The notes: generated from the sequence alone by a model not told the origin. DNA of 64,000 bases from Enoplolaimus lenunculus (GCA_030248215.1 JASANG010004131.1:248001-312000), one strand, 5' to 3'; numbered from the stretch's first letter, positions 34,199 to 54,714 are shown. Numbers and translations are program-made.

Positions 34199-37100
34199 AT
34201 GACGATCAGATCCGGAAATTTAAGTGATCCAGTCCATGTAATTTTCCTTCCGATTCAATGCTGTCTCATCACGGATATAAATCGGATCAAGCCGGTTGAA
34301 TCCACATCGCTAAATCCACTGAAATTAGTTCAAAACATTATTTCTTTATTAGAAACATTCCTCAAAGGTATTCTCGATATTTCAACGGCTTACATGGAAA
34401 AAGCATCCGAATGGAACATTAACGTGATGCCGCACACGCTAACAGGACTGACACCATCGGCATTGGATCAACTACGAAATCCGTACGATTTCATCGTCAG
34501 TAAGTGTTTATTTATTACTTTTACCAGCATGACCCGTAGCCCAAAACATCAAATAATAGCACAGCTCCAAAAGTAATTTTTATCCTCTCGCGGAAACACT
34601 TTTGCAGAGCTAAACGCAGTAAAACGGCAAAAAAAAGGTTGTATATATGCAAAGACACTTGAAAACATATTTCTATTTAGAAACCCTTTAACTTTGACTT
34701 AATCTCTCGCCATGTTGTCACCTGGTTCCATTTAGGAAATATTCTTGTGCCGAACTTTTCCGACATCTTTTGGTTTCTTTGTCTTTGCTTTGGCTAAAAA
34801 CACCCTTGTTACGCGAATACTTTCTTGAGCTAAAAATTGAAAATAAAAATAATTTGTATCTCTTTTGCCTGTATAAAATTTTTTGTTTTTAATAAAATTT
34901 CAGTTGGTTCTGGTTACGCTGGAAGCCTGGTTGCGAGCAGACTTGCGAATACCGGATGCTATCGTGTGTTGCTTATAGAAGCTGGGCCAACTCCTGATTT
35001 TCAGTCATTTATTCCGTTTTTGCAACCGATGAAAAATCATTCGATAATGACGTGGAAATATCGCACGAGTCAACAGCGGTACGCGGCGAAAGGTCTTAAA
35101 AATGAGGTAAGATAACGTGACGGTTATTCAAATTGGGTTTATAAGACAAAAATACGATTTGTTCGACCGAAACCTGACTGTAAACACGAATTTTAACTAA
35201 TTTTGAATTTTATGTTTTCTAGTCCAAAATTACAAATTGGTCTATATTGCGGAAATGGTTAATTGACCAAATTAAGTTACAATTTGATTCATTTGCTCAA
35301 AGTATCAAGTTACCTATACTTATTGCATCACACTAAATTTTTAAAGTATATTCCTAAAGTATGAACCGAGCTGGATTGAAAAATAAATAACAGTACGGAA
35401 CCGAATACCAAGAAGGTACTCTCTGGAGAGGCAAAATAAATATAGGTCACCTTCCCTCTTTATTCGGCTCATTACAACGCGTCTGTACCAACACGAGGCT
35501 CTTAAACTTTACATACCATACAATAACATCAATTTATGGCAGCTTGAAAAACGAACACGAGCGAATATACACAGGAGTTTATCGATAAAAAATTTAGGAG
35601 CTTCCTAAGGAGGCATCTACAAAAAATAAGCGATATATTACAGCATACGCTGCTGGACTGATGTCCGACTCAAGAGATTTTTTCCGTTTTATATTTGATA
35701 AAAAATATTTTATTTACTGAAGGGTGAGAGCACGGCCGCTCAATGAACCCTCTATGGATCCGTCCCGAGTAAACACAATTTATTTTAACTGAAATAGGTC
35801 TTACAGTAATTTTGAATTGTTTCAGAAAGTCAAACTGAACACAGGAAAGTCACTTGGAGGCAGCAGTATGCTCAGCACTGGGATTTATTTGCCAGAAAAT
35901 CCTGACGATTTCCGCAGATGGTACCTGCAGTACAATCTAGTGGAATGGTCCCAGAAAGAAATTGAACCGTATTTTTTCAAAGTTCAAATCCCTGAAGATG
36001 ATACTGCGCGTAAAGATCCAAGTAAGATTATTATATGCTTATGAATCCTGGGCCCATATTCTCAATCGCGTTACAGTACTAATACCTATATATCATCATC
36101 AGATAGCTTAGGTTTTCAAACTGACGAACATCTACAATTGCAAATCCACAAAATATCAGTCTCCATTCTTATTCGGGTCACTACAGTACGTAACTACGTT
36201 TAAGCATAGGTGGTGCTTTACTTGCATGAAATTGTCATGTCAAAATCTGAGTCAATCAACAGCAAAGATGCGTACATTTATATTGCCGAAACGACTGTTT
36301 ACAGGCGAAGTAAAAGAAATACTTCAGTCGCGCAACTTAACCGGAACTTCACGTCGACTCAAAGATCATACGCGTCGCAGTAATCCGTTGAGCTTTTTAT
36401 GGATGCAAGCCGGCATGGGAATGGGATATCCTGTAATGAACGGAGTCGAATCGGAAATCTACGATAAAGGAGCATTTTTCATTCCAAACTGTGCGTTTTC
36501 CTCTGTTGAACTTGCGAGCTGACGTTTAACTTAATTTATGTATTGCAAATGTTTTGTTTAGCGACATTTAACCGCTTTTGCTGCAAAAGTATCACAACAA
36601 TTTGTCGCTCGACAACTTGTAATTTGAAACTTTATCGACTCGACGACAATTCGTTGTCCATCGTTTTATGATTAGTCATACGCTTAGGATTCAGCTTAGG
36701 ATTATGACTAGATTTATTCATAGACTTTAGGACACTGTTGGCTGACGAGTAGTCTGGCGCTGAATTGTCGTAGATTCCGCTGTAAGCCCGCACAGACATA
36801 AAGCGGTTGAGGGAACAAAAAGACATGTCTGTCTTTATTAATATTTTTAAGCTTACTTACCTCAAAAAATAGACCACAGTGCTACAGGGTTGATTTTCAT
36901 GTTTCTTCAATATTAAGTATCAAAGCTTTATACAATGACACACGTTTATATATAAGTTGAATTCCATATTGCAGGTTAACCTTCTGTCACTGGCGTTGTT
37001 GGTGTCAAAATTGTAGGCGGTAAAGCCTCAGAGCCAAAATTCTGCCTCGTCCTAGATAGGTTTTTGATCGCAGTTAGTAAGTCATGTCACATCCCCGTAT

Positions 37101-40100
37101 GCCCTTTTCTGAAACAAATTTTAGTCCCATCGAGCACGCTGTGAGGTGACGGTTGCTATGGACCCGAACCTTTTCCAAAACACAGAGCATTAACCCCAGG
37201 CGCAAATTTAAACATTCCTGCTAAATGTAAATCAGTATATTCAATGCAAGATTTAGGAGCATCAATGAGCTTCCCAAAAATACTAAGCTCTTATTAATTA
37301 TTCTATGAATGTACAAAATTGTTGGGATTAATTTTTGCAGTGATGTCACGAAAAGGTATACGAATGACTCCGGCGACACAATTTTTGAGTCACGTCAATC
37401 ACAAGCTAACGATCCTGACTGAAGTTGAAGCGTTAAAAGTGAGCAACTTCGCGATCACATATTAGCGCAGCCAGGAGGTCAGGTCGAGAACGCATTAACC
37501 TAAATTTCCCCAGACACTTTAGAACCTTACACTGCAAAAAAATGGTGAGTCAAATTGACTCTCTCCGAAATAAGCTTTTCCGTACTACACAAACTGAGTC
37601 AAATTCGACTCCGTCATAGTCAAATTCGACTCATCCGAGTGGCTCAGTGAGTCGAATTTTACTCTGGCGAAATCGAATTGGACTCAGTTTCTACTGCCCC
37701 GAAAAGCCTATTTCGGCGAGAGTCAATTGGACCCATCGTTTTTTGCAGTGTAGCAGATTATATCAAATCGGGTAAAAAACACCGTTTGCTGTGCGCAGCG
37801 CACCCTCATGTCCCGGTCTGCCCAACTTAAAGCAATCCGTTTTGGTTACGACCTTAATATATAGTAACTGCAGTGAAAAAAATCTGCCATAACTCATTTT
37901 GGATGAAAGTTTATAACTAAAATAAAGTACCGTTGATTCTGATCCGCATTTCGATATTCAACTCAACTTGACTGATTCGAAAAAAAGTAGAAATTCAAAA
38001 TGGTTAGCTGGGTCGCACAAGTTTGAACGACAACAACCTTGCTCAAACGCATTGTTTATCCATCGAAGACAGATTTGTTTGGTTTATTTATAATTGGCAA
38101 TAATTTCCGTAAACCTTACCTTCTACCGTAAAGTTTGACCTACATCAGATTATTATGTAACACTTTGAGCTATAATTGAAATGAGGAATGTAGCCAGGGA
38201 TTTTCAAAACAGAAATCACGATCTGTATATAAATTCCGGAACAAAAGATTGTTGCGTTACCAACTTGAAAACCATCATACAACATCTTTGCAAAAACCAT
38301 ACGATTTTATGCCTAAACCAACAATGATCATTTTTACGCTTTAAAACCCTCCGCCCTCAAAACCAAACCTTGATTGAAATATAATTAATAGATAATAATC
38401 GCTATTAATTTAAGGTTGTTTTCGATGAAGGAAGTAACGCAGCTGTCGGTGTTCAGTTAAGAGACAAACGAACGAACAAAACAGTAATCGTACGAAACAG
38501 TCGTGAAATTATTCTCAGCGCAGGAGGCGTTGGTTCTGCGAAACTGCTCATACAATCCGGTGTTGGTCCAGTGGATCATTTGGATGAATTAAAGGTATTG
38601 TGAAACTGGCCCATGTATAGAACAGGGCCGGAACAGTAGTATAAGCATATTCCTAAGCCTAAGCCTAAGCCTAACCTAAGCGTATGGCTAAGCCTATTTC
38701 TAAGCCTAAGCCTAAGCGTATGGATAAGCCTATTTCTAAGCCTAACCCTAAGCCTACCGTATGGATAAGCCTATTTCTAAGCCTAAGCCTAAGCGTATGG
38801 ATAAGCCTATTTCTAAGCCTAAGCCTACCGTATGGATAACCCTATTTCTATGCCTAAGCCTTAGTCTAAACCTAAGCAAAAAATTAGTCTAATGCTTAAA
38901 CCGACTGTATTATAGCCCCTCCGGAACGATCCGGCCTTGTTCTATACATGGGCCGTGAAACTTTAAATGGTGTTCGCTTGTGGGCGTGTGAAATTCGCGA
39001 TGCGCTCTTAAGGCCGTATTCTCAGCTGTATCCTAAATGTAGCGCGTTACTGTAAAACAATACGGTTAATTTCTAACCCAATCGTAGACACGGCTTTCCT
39101 AGGTACAAGACCTATCACAAACTGGTGATACACACAAGGTGCCGCATACATTAAACAGTACGGGACCAAAATGACATACACCGATTCAGTGGCGGATCCA
39201 GGATTCCAAAATGAGGGGCCAAAATTTCACAGGTAATAAACTTACTTTTGACCCGCACACAAACCGCGAACTATTGTCATAAAATTGCTATATAAATTTT
39301 TGTCGAGATGCTGTTGGGGGGGCACGGCCGGGGTGGCCCCCCCATGGATCCGCCATTGAACCGATTATGCTGTTTTTTGAGCGAAACAAACATGACCAAC
39401 GTTTCAAATTGTTCACAAAACATTACAACTCCGCATAGTCGAAGCGAGATAGGCGTATAAGCGTCTCTTAACCTAAAATACGATTTTAGATGAAGTGAAA
39501 AAAATTGAGCGCTGCAGACCAGGGCTAAATTTTAAAACATTTATAATTTCAGATTAAAACAATCCAGCATTTGCCAGTCGCCACTCAACTTCGGGACCGT
39601 GTACGAGCAGATTTGTTTGTACGCATTCGTTCACTGTTTCCTGAATCTTTACGAAAGAAACTCGCTGATATGAATGAAGTTATGGAGTATTTTAAAAACG
39701 GCACCGGTATGATGATGAGCTTTACACACCGGTCGTAGCTAAAGATTTTGGTTAAAGGATGCCAAACGATATTTATAAGCTTACCTTTCGGCGTTGCGCG
39801 GCAAGTATAGCGATAACTCTAAGACTGTGTATAATTACTAAAAATGAATACTGACAAAAATAAACGTATCCGATTCGAGCAACGACCAATGTAAATATCA
39901 GGGGCGGAACAGTATTGTACGCATATTCCTAAGCCTAAAGCGTAAGAATGAGCATATTCCTACGCATAAGCCTAAGCATAAACGTAAGCCAAACAAAAAA
40001 TAGCCTAAAACTTAAGCGTACTTTTTTCTAGTCCCATAGAAAAACGTTCCGACCCTGAATTTTTACGCGGGCCCGAGTAACCAGCTGAGCAACAAAATGA

Positions 40101-43100
40101 CATTTTGTTTAGAAAGCATTGCGCATAGGATTATGCCACAATACCACTGATAACTGCTTGCGGATATATCGTTTTACAGGGCTGCTCGCAAGCTCAAGTA
40201 TATTTGGAGCAGCTGTGTTGAAAACCGATCCGTTATACGAGCCAGATTTATTGATTGAAATGAAACCAATTGGAATACTTGGATTCAAAGAAATGATCGA
40301 AGATTTAAACTACAGCGAAGAGGTGAAGTGGTAGTGATTAGTGAAGCTATTCTGCATAGCCTGCGAAGAACTTGTTCGCAAAACAGACACAGAGGGGGGC
40401 AAGGGGGGCGTCCCTCGTCAGAAAATTTTTTATGATAAAATGGTAAAATCATAACCTTAGAAATTTTACTTTTGTGCGGCGAAAATAGCTTACGGATTCT
40501 CCATTGCGAGGTGTTTTTCAGAAATTGCTTGATCCGCCACTACCTAAGCGTCCATCATTGCAGATAGCAATCAGAAATTGGTTATAGGCAGAAAAAGATA
40601 TATAACTAGGGTGTAAACGAATAGTAAAAATAACGGAAACAGATAGTGATCAAAATGACGGAAACGGAAAACCGATATTGAAGTATAAAAGTTTCAAAAA
40701 TGTTTTCTCCGGTCTTTCAAAGTTTTCAAAGAAAAAATGCCGCATGCATCAAAATTATTAAGATTTTGGATGAATTCCGTAAATCTTGTTAAATTTCGAA
40801 CAATTGCAGCATATCTATAACAAAAATGCGAGAAAGATACGTGACTTATAACTAATTTTGAACGTAAAAATAACGTAATTTCCGTTATTTATATAACGGA
40901 AACGGATAGCGATTTTGACCGGAAACAGAAATCCAGTTACACACTGTATATAACGAAATATACTTTGAAGGCCGGATATAAAATTTTCAGCACGAGGAAG
41001 CGTTGCTTGCTAATCCCTATTGTAAGGACAATGACTCTGAATCAAGCCATCCACTGTGATTCACAAGATTTGAACATTTCGTTGATTTTCAGGCGAGCGG
41101 AAAAATATCGTTTTATTTAACACTAACAACAGTAGTGTAGGTTTTAGACGAAGCGTTTGATGGATCCAAACGGCGACTTGGCTCGTGACGGAGGTCTACA
41201 GATTACACTGACCGTGTTGAATCCATTCTCAGTCGGGACTATGTGGCTTCAAAAACGAATCAATCGAACTGGACTGGACCCTGTGATCAATCCAAGCTAT
41301 TTACAAGATGATCGTGATTTGGTAACATTAGTGAAAGGTGAATAGTAGTTTTGTGCCTGTTGGCAGAAAATATAAATTCATATCAGGGTGCAACCGGAAT
41401 TATAAAACACCGGAAACGGAGCCGGAAAGTCAAAAAATACCGGAACCGAAACCGGAAAACAAAAAAATTCTTGTTACCGAAACATTAATTTTTTACGCTA
41501 TTTTATCGCTTTTGATGGTGTAAACACACCATTCAGAATGCCAAAATACTGAAACAAATGCAGTAGCTGTAAATGTATGATAAATTATAAAGTATGACAT
41601 GAATTGAAAATTTTGGCAATGCACACTCAGACAATTGTAGACGAATAACTTACAATAATACGTCAATTTTTCTTAAATTTAGGAATGAAAAACAATTTTC
41701 AATTTTGTACAAAAGTTTTAGTATTAAGTGGGTTTCTTGTAGTGCTTATTTCGGTCGTTTTGAACAAAGTTCACAACGAAAATTTCTGATTTTGAACGTA
41801 ATTAATGGTACAATATAGAGTAAGGTTATACTTATCAACAATAAATATTCGGCAATGTTGAATACAATAGCTGGAACCGGTAGTTTTTTTTCGCCGAATC
41901 TGGATATCCGGTTGAACCCCAAACGGCCCGTTAGTGAATAGGGTCCATAAACCTTAAGCAGAGTCTATATGAGATGATAGCAGACGAATGGCCTAACTGC
42001 TCAAATATGTAACAGACACTCAGACTCAGACAATCCGCATAAACTTCATTAGGTCCAGAAAACTGGTTAACGGGCATGGCCAACAACAAACATGTTTCGC
42101 AGCAAATCAATTCTGTCCAAACGAAATAATACAAGGGTACTGGATCCAACTAATGCTGTGAATTAAATATAAATAATATGCGTTAACCGAATAACAGGAG
42201 GTACCCTCCGTGGAGGCAAAATAAATATCAGTCACACTTTTATTCGGTCACTTCAGTATACAGTTCGCATATGACTGAAAGTGAAAGAACATAAGTTTGG
42301 TTTCGACTACGGAAAAACACGTCGACCGCTTGCTCAAGTTTATATTTTACACTTATAACTAAATCCATTTCAGCTAATTTTGTTGAGATATATTTCACAT
42401 AAACAAGCGGCAAACTGAAACACACCTCGCTGACGATACGATAATACTCGGAGCTATTATCAATAAATTTTAGGTGCTCAATTTGTCGAAGCCATGATGG
42501 AATCCGATTACATGAGCTTGCTGAATGCAGATTTGATTAAACCACAATTTAAAAATTGTCCAACAACACAAAGTACTACAGCGTATTGGCGATGTGCTAT
42601 GCGGCATTTGGCGACAACAGGCGATCACATCACAAGCACAAATGCGATGCTACAAGTTACCGAACCTGACTTGAAGTAAGAATGAATGAAGTTTCTTTTT
42701 TCAATTGTTTATTTGAATAGTAAAAGTGTTCCTGTGACTAAATTCGTACGACCGAAAGTGGTCAAAAACTTCCGACTGGGTGTCGCGCAATGTGTAATTG
42801 CGAAAAATGCTTGCAAACGCAGCAAGCAAAGAGCCAAACGGAATTTTTTTGATTTATCTTAAATGCCAAATTTTCATTTTAGTCCCGGTGGGGGGCATTG
42901 CATTAGGCCGCGTTAGATCCGGCGGTTGCGGTTGGCGGTAGTTAGATAATCGTAAGCATATGGTTGCTGTATATTTTTAGGGTCAGAGGTGTAACACGCC
43001 TCAGAATTATTGACGAAAGTGTTTTCCCGGAACCAGTAACCGGAGGTGTACCAGCTTCAATTATGGCAGTCGCGAACAAAGGAACGCAACATATAATGGA

Positions 43101-43143
43101 GAATAATATAAACGCATGCTTTGTTGCAAAAATGAAAAGTTGA
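34199..43143 (+). CDS. GMC-family FAD oxidoreductase with altered active-site motifs
   Basis: Exons: 34199 or 34329-34499, 34904-35106, 35826-36021, 36305-36490, 37341-37438, 38415-38594, 39553-39706, 40180-40322, 41148-41337, 42474-42675, 42981-43143 (TGA). All phases agree and give 671 residues from the ATG at 34199. An FAD-binding YDFIVIGSGYAGSLVASRLA lies near residue 100. GMC signature 1 (GKSLGGSSML) is near 175 and signature 2 (GGVGSAKLLIQSGVG) near 365-379. The family transfers hydride from alcohols, sugars or choline to FAD. The usual C-terminal HPxGTC block reads DHITSTNAM (His602 kept; Pro, Gly and Cys lost), and the later GNTNAP block reads TGGVPAS, so the second catalytic Asn/His is missing. 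Activity may be changed or lost. The start is uncertain: sequence before 34329 resembles low-complexity GATCC repeats, an acceptor precedes 34329, and an in-frame TAG lies at 34181. No clear signal peptide is seen. Confidence 0.88.
35355..35478 (+). repeat. CCCGAATAAGAGGGG family, right-end fragment
   Basis: AATAAATAACAGTACGGAAC, GGTACTCTCTGGAGAGGC and CCTCTTTATTCGGCTCATTAC match the family's right arm. It lies in GMC intron 2. A further right-end stub is at 36150-36192 (TTCTTATTCGGGTCACTACAG). Confidence 0.68.
37530..37750. mobile_element. CACTG foldback MITE, complete, TA duplication
   Basis: CACTGCAAAAAAATGGTGAG pairs with CATCGTTTTTTGCAGTG; TA flanks at 37528-37529 and 37751-37752. It begins about 90 bp after the GMC exon that ends at 37438. 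Confidence 0.83.
38608..38954 (+). mobile_element. Hexamer MITE, best copy, 8-bp TSD
   Basis: Ends GGCCCATGTATAGAACAGGG and TTGTTCTATACATGGGCC pair over about 28 bp, with GTGAAACT duplicated at 38600-38607 and 38955-38962. The interior has a higher-order array of about 35-bp units (CCTAAGCCTAAGCGTATGG + ATAAGCCTATTTCTAAG), repeated about six times. The insertion starts five bases into the GMC intron after the exon ending 38594. Confidence 0.93.
39187..39358 (+). mobile_element. hAT-like MITE, second copy
   Basis: CAGTGGCGGATCCAGGATTC and CCATGGATCCGCCATTG are the ends; CACCGATT/AACCGATT (7 of 8) flank it. The copy is closely similar to 4084-4261. Confidence 0.87.
39884..40073 (+). mobile_element. 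Hexamer MITE, 8-bp TSD
   Basis: GACCAATGTAAATATCAGGG and TTTTTACGCGGGCC are the ends. CGAGCAAC (39876-39883) and CGAGTAAC (40074-40081) match at 7 of 8 bases. It lies in GMC intron 7. Confidence 0.82.
40388..40547 (-). repeat. hAT-like element, reverse orientation
   Basis: It ends TTGATCCGCCACTA, the reverse of the CAGTGGCGGATC end, and holds CGTCAGAAAATTTTTTATG, similar in reverse to the interior of 15292-15480. Confidence 0.5.
40609..40945. mobile_element. GGTGTAAC/GGATATCC-family element in GMC intron
   Basis: GGGTGTAAACGAATAG on the left faces GAAATCCAGTTACACACT on the right. The interior shares GTGATCAAAATGACGGAAAC and AACTAATTTTGAACG with 71-1003. Confidence 0.7.
41385..41920. mobile_element. 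GGTGCAACCGG-type TIR element
   Basis: AGGGTGCAACCGGAATTATA pairs with GGATATCCGGTTGAACCCC. CCGGAAACGGAGCCGGAAAG-like repeats lie next to the left end. It belongs loosely to the GGTGTAAC family. Confidence 0.6.
41930..42257 (+). repeat. CCCGAATAAGAGGGG family, lacking its left end
   Basis: The AGGGTCCATAAACC block begins it; GGTACCCTCCGTGGAGGC and TTTTATTCGGTCACTTCAG close it. Confidence 0.6.
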
Positions 43144-43397
43144 TTGCACTGATGAATGAAAGTTACGTTTTTACAGGTGCAAAATACATATGAATACAAA
43201 ATTAAACATTATACATGTTTTCTTCTATAAACTTTTGGAAATTTTTGCACGGGAATTTGACTCGTGATAAGCCAGGAAAAAACCATGTGACCACATTGCT
43301 ATAGGATGCAAACGGAGACGAAAAAATACCTAAACACAGGTTAACAAATTTTTTCCCGGGACAGCAATGTACCAGGAGTACATTCAAAAAATATAAT

Positions 43398-43548
43398 TGG
43401 GAAAGCGGGAGAGTTGGGACAGATGAGACAGTGGGGACACTTGAGACAGATGGAACACTTGGGACAGTTAGGACAGATGGGACAAATGGAATAGTTGGAC
43501 AATTGGGACAGTTGTTACAGTTGGGACAGATGGAACACTTGGGACAGA
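43398..43548. repeat. GGGACAG minisatellite
   Basis: Units based on TTGGGACAGATGGAACAC, about 9 to 18 bp, vary in length and run into the TA-rich array. Confidence 0.8.
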
Positions 43549-43690
43549 TATATATGTGTATATATGTATACATATGTATATGTATATATATGTATATATA
43601 CATATATATACACATATATATACATATATACACATATATGTACATATATACATATTTATGCACATATATACATACATATATATATCCACG
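43549..43690. repeat. TATATACA / TATATGTA microsatellite
   Basis: About 140 bp of TATATGTA and TATATACA units. It creates long frames on both strands that are not genes. Confidence 0.93.
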
Positions 43691-43992
43691 TAAATATATC
43701 TGCCTGTGCATATGTAAACAGGAGCGCATAAGTGTGCACTCCGGGTATATTTGTGTCCCGGGAAATTGGGACGGGTACTCCTGGTACATTTCTGTCCCGG
43801 AAAAATGGGACGGCCTTTAAAGTAACATTGGCCGAAGTTACCATAGTAAATCACTATATTGTTTTACCAAACAGGTAACTACTGGAAGTGTGCTTCTTGT
43901 TTCGGCAAAAACTCGACCTACCGGCCGGTAGAATTTTTGCCGCAAGTTCTGGCAATTGCAGAGATGAATATTTTCGGATCTATATTTTGCAG

Positions 43993-44848
43993 TTTTCAAA
44001 ACTTAAACATTGCTGATTTAGTAAAAAAATAAGCGTAAAGCCAAAACTCAAAACTTTTTAAAAGATATTTGCTTAAATTAGCAAATTGATCATTGTATCC
44101 ACCTATTTCACAATTACCTTCGGTTTCGGCAACTGTTGATGAACCCAGACTCTTGTGTTTTACTGCCGGTTGAACAATTGCCTACACTAATGTCTAAGCA
44201 AAAATTAGTTTAACGCTTAAACTTACTTTGCAATGCAGTCCCCCGGAAAAACGGCCCGCTCCTGATCTTTACATTGGCCGGAAAACTTGAATATTGCTGA
44301 TTTAGTAAAAAATAAGCGTAAAGCCAAAATTCACCACTGTTTTAAAGATATTTGCTAAAATTAGCAAATTGATCATTGTATCCACCTATTTCACAATTAC
44401 CTTCGGTTTCGGCAACTGTTGATGAACCCAGACTCTTGTGTTTTACTACCGGTTGAACAATTGCCTACACTATGTATAAGCAAAAATTAGTTTAACGCTT
44501 AAACTTACTTTGCATTGCAGTCCCGCGGAAAAACGGCCCGCTCCTGATCTTTACATTGGCCGGAAAACTTGAATATTGCTGATTTAGTAAAAAATAAGCG
44601 TAAAGCCAAAATTCACCAGTTTTAAAGATATTTGCTAAAATTAGCAAATTGATCATGGTATCCACCATTTCACAATTACCTTCGGTTTCGGCAACTGTTG
44701 ATGAACCCAGACTCCTGTGTTTTTGACTGCCGGTTGAACAATTGCCTACACTAATGTCTAAGCAAAAATTAGTTTAACGCTTAAACTTACTTTGCAATGC
44801 AGTCCCCCGGAAAAACGGCATACTCCTGATCTTTATATTGGCCGGAAA
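43993..44848. repeat. Three tandem units of about 282 bp
   Basis: Starts near 43993, 44281 and 44563; each unit runs from ACTTGAATATTGCTGATTTAG to CTGATCTTTACATTGGCC. The last third of each unit is the right arm of a hexamer MITE (TAAGCAAAAATTAGTTTAAC.. AAAAACGGCCCGCTCC). Units differ by few bases, so the amplification looks recent. Confidence 0.87.
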
Positions 44849-45914
44849 GTGTAACACTAATCCTAAGCGTAAAATAAAATCTCAAAACCGTAGTCTACTC
44901 CTGATGGACTCCAGAGAAAAACTTCATCACTCATTAGTATATCTACTGCACTCATGAACATACGGACCGTAAATTTTATGTAAAAACACAAACGTCAAAC
45001 AGAAACAAAAACTTAATTTTCAATACAATAGCTGTGAAACCAAAACAATTCTAAGAAAATGTCTATTTGTGTTTGTTAAAGGAATTCAATATTCATGGCA
45101 TGCCTCCAAATACCGCAATTTCTGACTTACTTACCCGACTATAGTAAGAAAAGTTTAAATTTTAAATTTCCTATAGCTATAACGTTATATTTCTATTGTA
45201 GAAAACAAACAAGCTATATAGGTTAATAACGGAACCCGTATACAAACTTAACACAACCGCTAATACCTAATGATCAGGCTATCACACATAACTAACATAC
45301 ACAATATTTATTTAAGATCCTGTTCTATACATGGGCCAAAATCACAATCGATGTAACTAGTTTCTCAATACGCATTTTTTATAAACTTGCAATAGCCTGA
45401 CCGTACCATCCACTTTTTAGTATTGTAAAATTATATTCATCAGAGACAATGAAAGCACAAAACAAACCATTTTTGATTCTTCCAACGTTCATTGTAATGG
45501 GCTAAACGCCGCATCAGCGCAACACTCTTCCACATAATGGAATGAAAGCACAAATTACGTCTCCATCTGCTCCGAATGAGAAGATATCGCCGAATTATCT
45601 GAAATTGACAAGAATAACACTCATTTAATTTATTAACCGTCGTTCTCGTTAGCAATGCTGGATACCAGTGGAACACTTACGTTTATCGTTCTGGTTTGGT
45701 ATAAAAACATACAAGCACAGATAAGGATTGTTTGGCCCATAAAATACAATCATGTATTAAAAGACTATCGCAATATATTCATCAAAGCGCAAGCTGTAGT
45801 CATACATATTGAGAGTTCAGTCATGAACAGGATTCAGTAAAGAATATGTTAGACTTTTCATTACTGGTTAATTATAAATTTAATGTATATTTTGTGCAAT
45901 GTGAACGCACTCAC
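44849..45914. other. Intergenic, between convergent GMC and RUVBL2
   Basis: AT-rich. A lone hexamer-MITE end, GATCCTGTTCTATACATGGGCC, lies at about 45316-45338. The last RUVBL2 exon should be here but was not fixed; a phase-compatible frame follows an acceptor at about 45650 on the minus strand. Confidence 0.35.
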
Positions 45915-54298
<8,384 letters not shown>

Positions 54299-54430
54299 CT
54301 ATAAGTATGTATCATACTTGTAAACGTCTTTCAACATTTTCATTAACTATTAAATTAAAACATGAGGATTAATTTGATCGTTAAAACATACCAACGAACA
54401 GATTGCTTAATTTGGGTACTATTATTACAG

Positions 54431-54714
54431 TACCATTCACAAATGCAACTATTTGTAGTAATCTCTCGCAGCTGCAACTTGCAAGAAATACTTGCAGGTG
54501 TAAGTATTTTCACAGGAACATTCCGATTGACCAATGAACTGCAGACGCAAGAAATTCAATCGCTTGAACTGCACTCACAGGTGGGAATTAAATTAAAATT
54601 AAAGTGAATAATTTGCAGCAGCAAGAACTTCAAAGCTGCTTTATAAACAAACTTGTGCGTGCAAGTTGCACGTACAAGTTTTTGCGGCAAAAACTTGCAC
54701 GTGTGAATACAAAA
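54431..54714. mobile_element. ACGTGCAAG foldback MITE
   Basis: Left ACCATTCACAAATGCAAC and right AAAAACTTGCACGTGTGAAT pair, with CTTGCAGGTGTAAG and GCAGCAAGAACTT blocks inside. It lies just upstream of the first RUVBL2 exon found, so it may sit in intron 1 or the promoter. Confidence 0.65.

Larger units (their letters stand above)
43357..43801. mobile_element. TIR element filled with tandem repeats
   Basis: CCCGGGACAGCAATGTACC.. AGGAGTAC pairs with GTACTCCTGGTACATTTCTG.. TCCCGG. Inside are a GGGACAG-based minisatellite (43398-43548) and a TATATACA array. No coding sequence. Confidence 0.7.

Noticed and set aside
43202-43854. Long frames on both strands rich in Tyr, Ile and Thr
   Set aside because: They run through the TATATACA and GGGACAG arrays; simple repeats keep several frames open at once.
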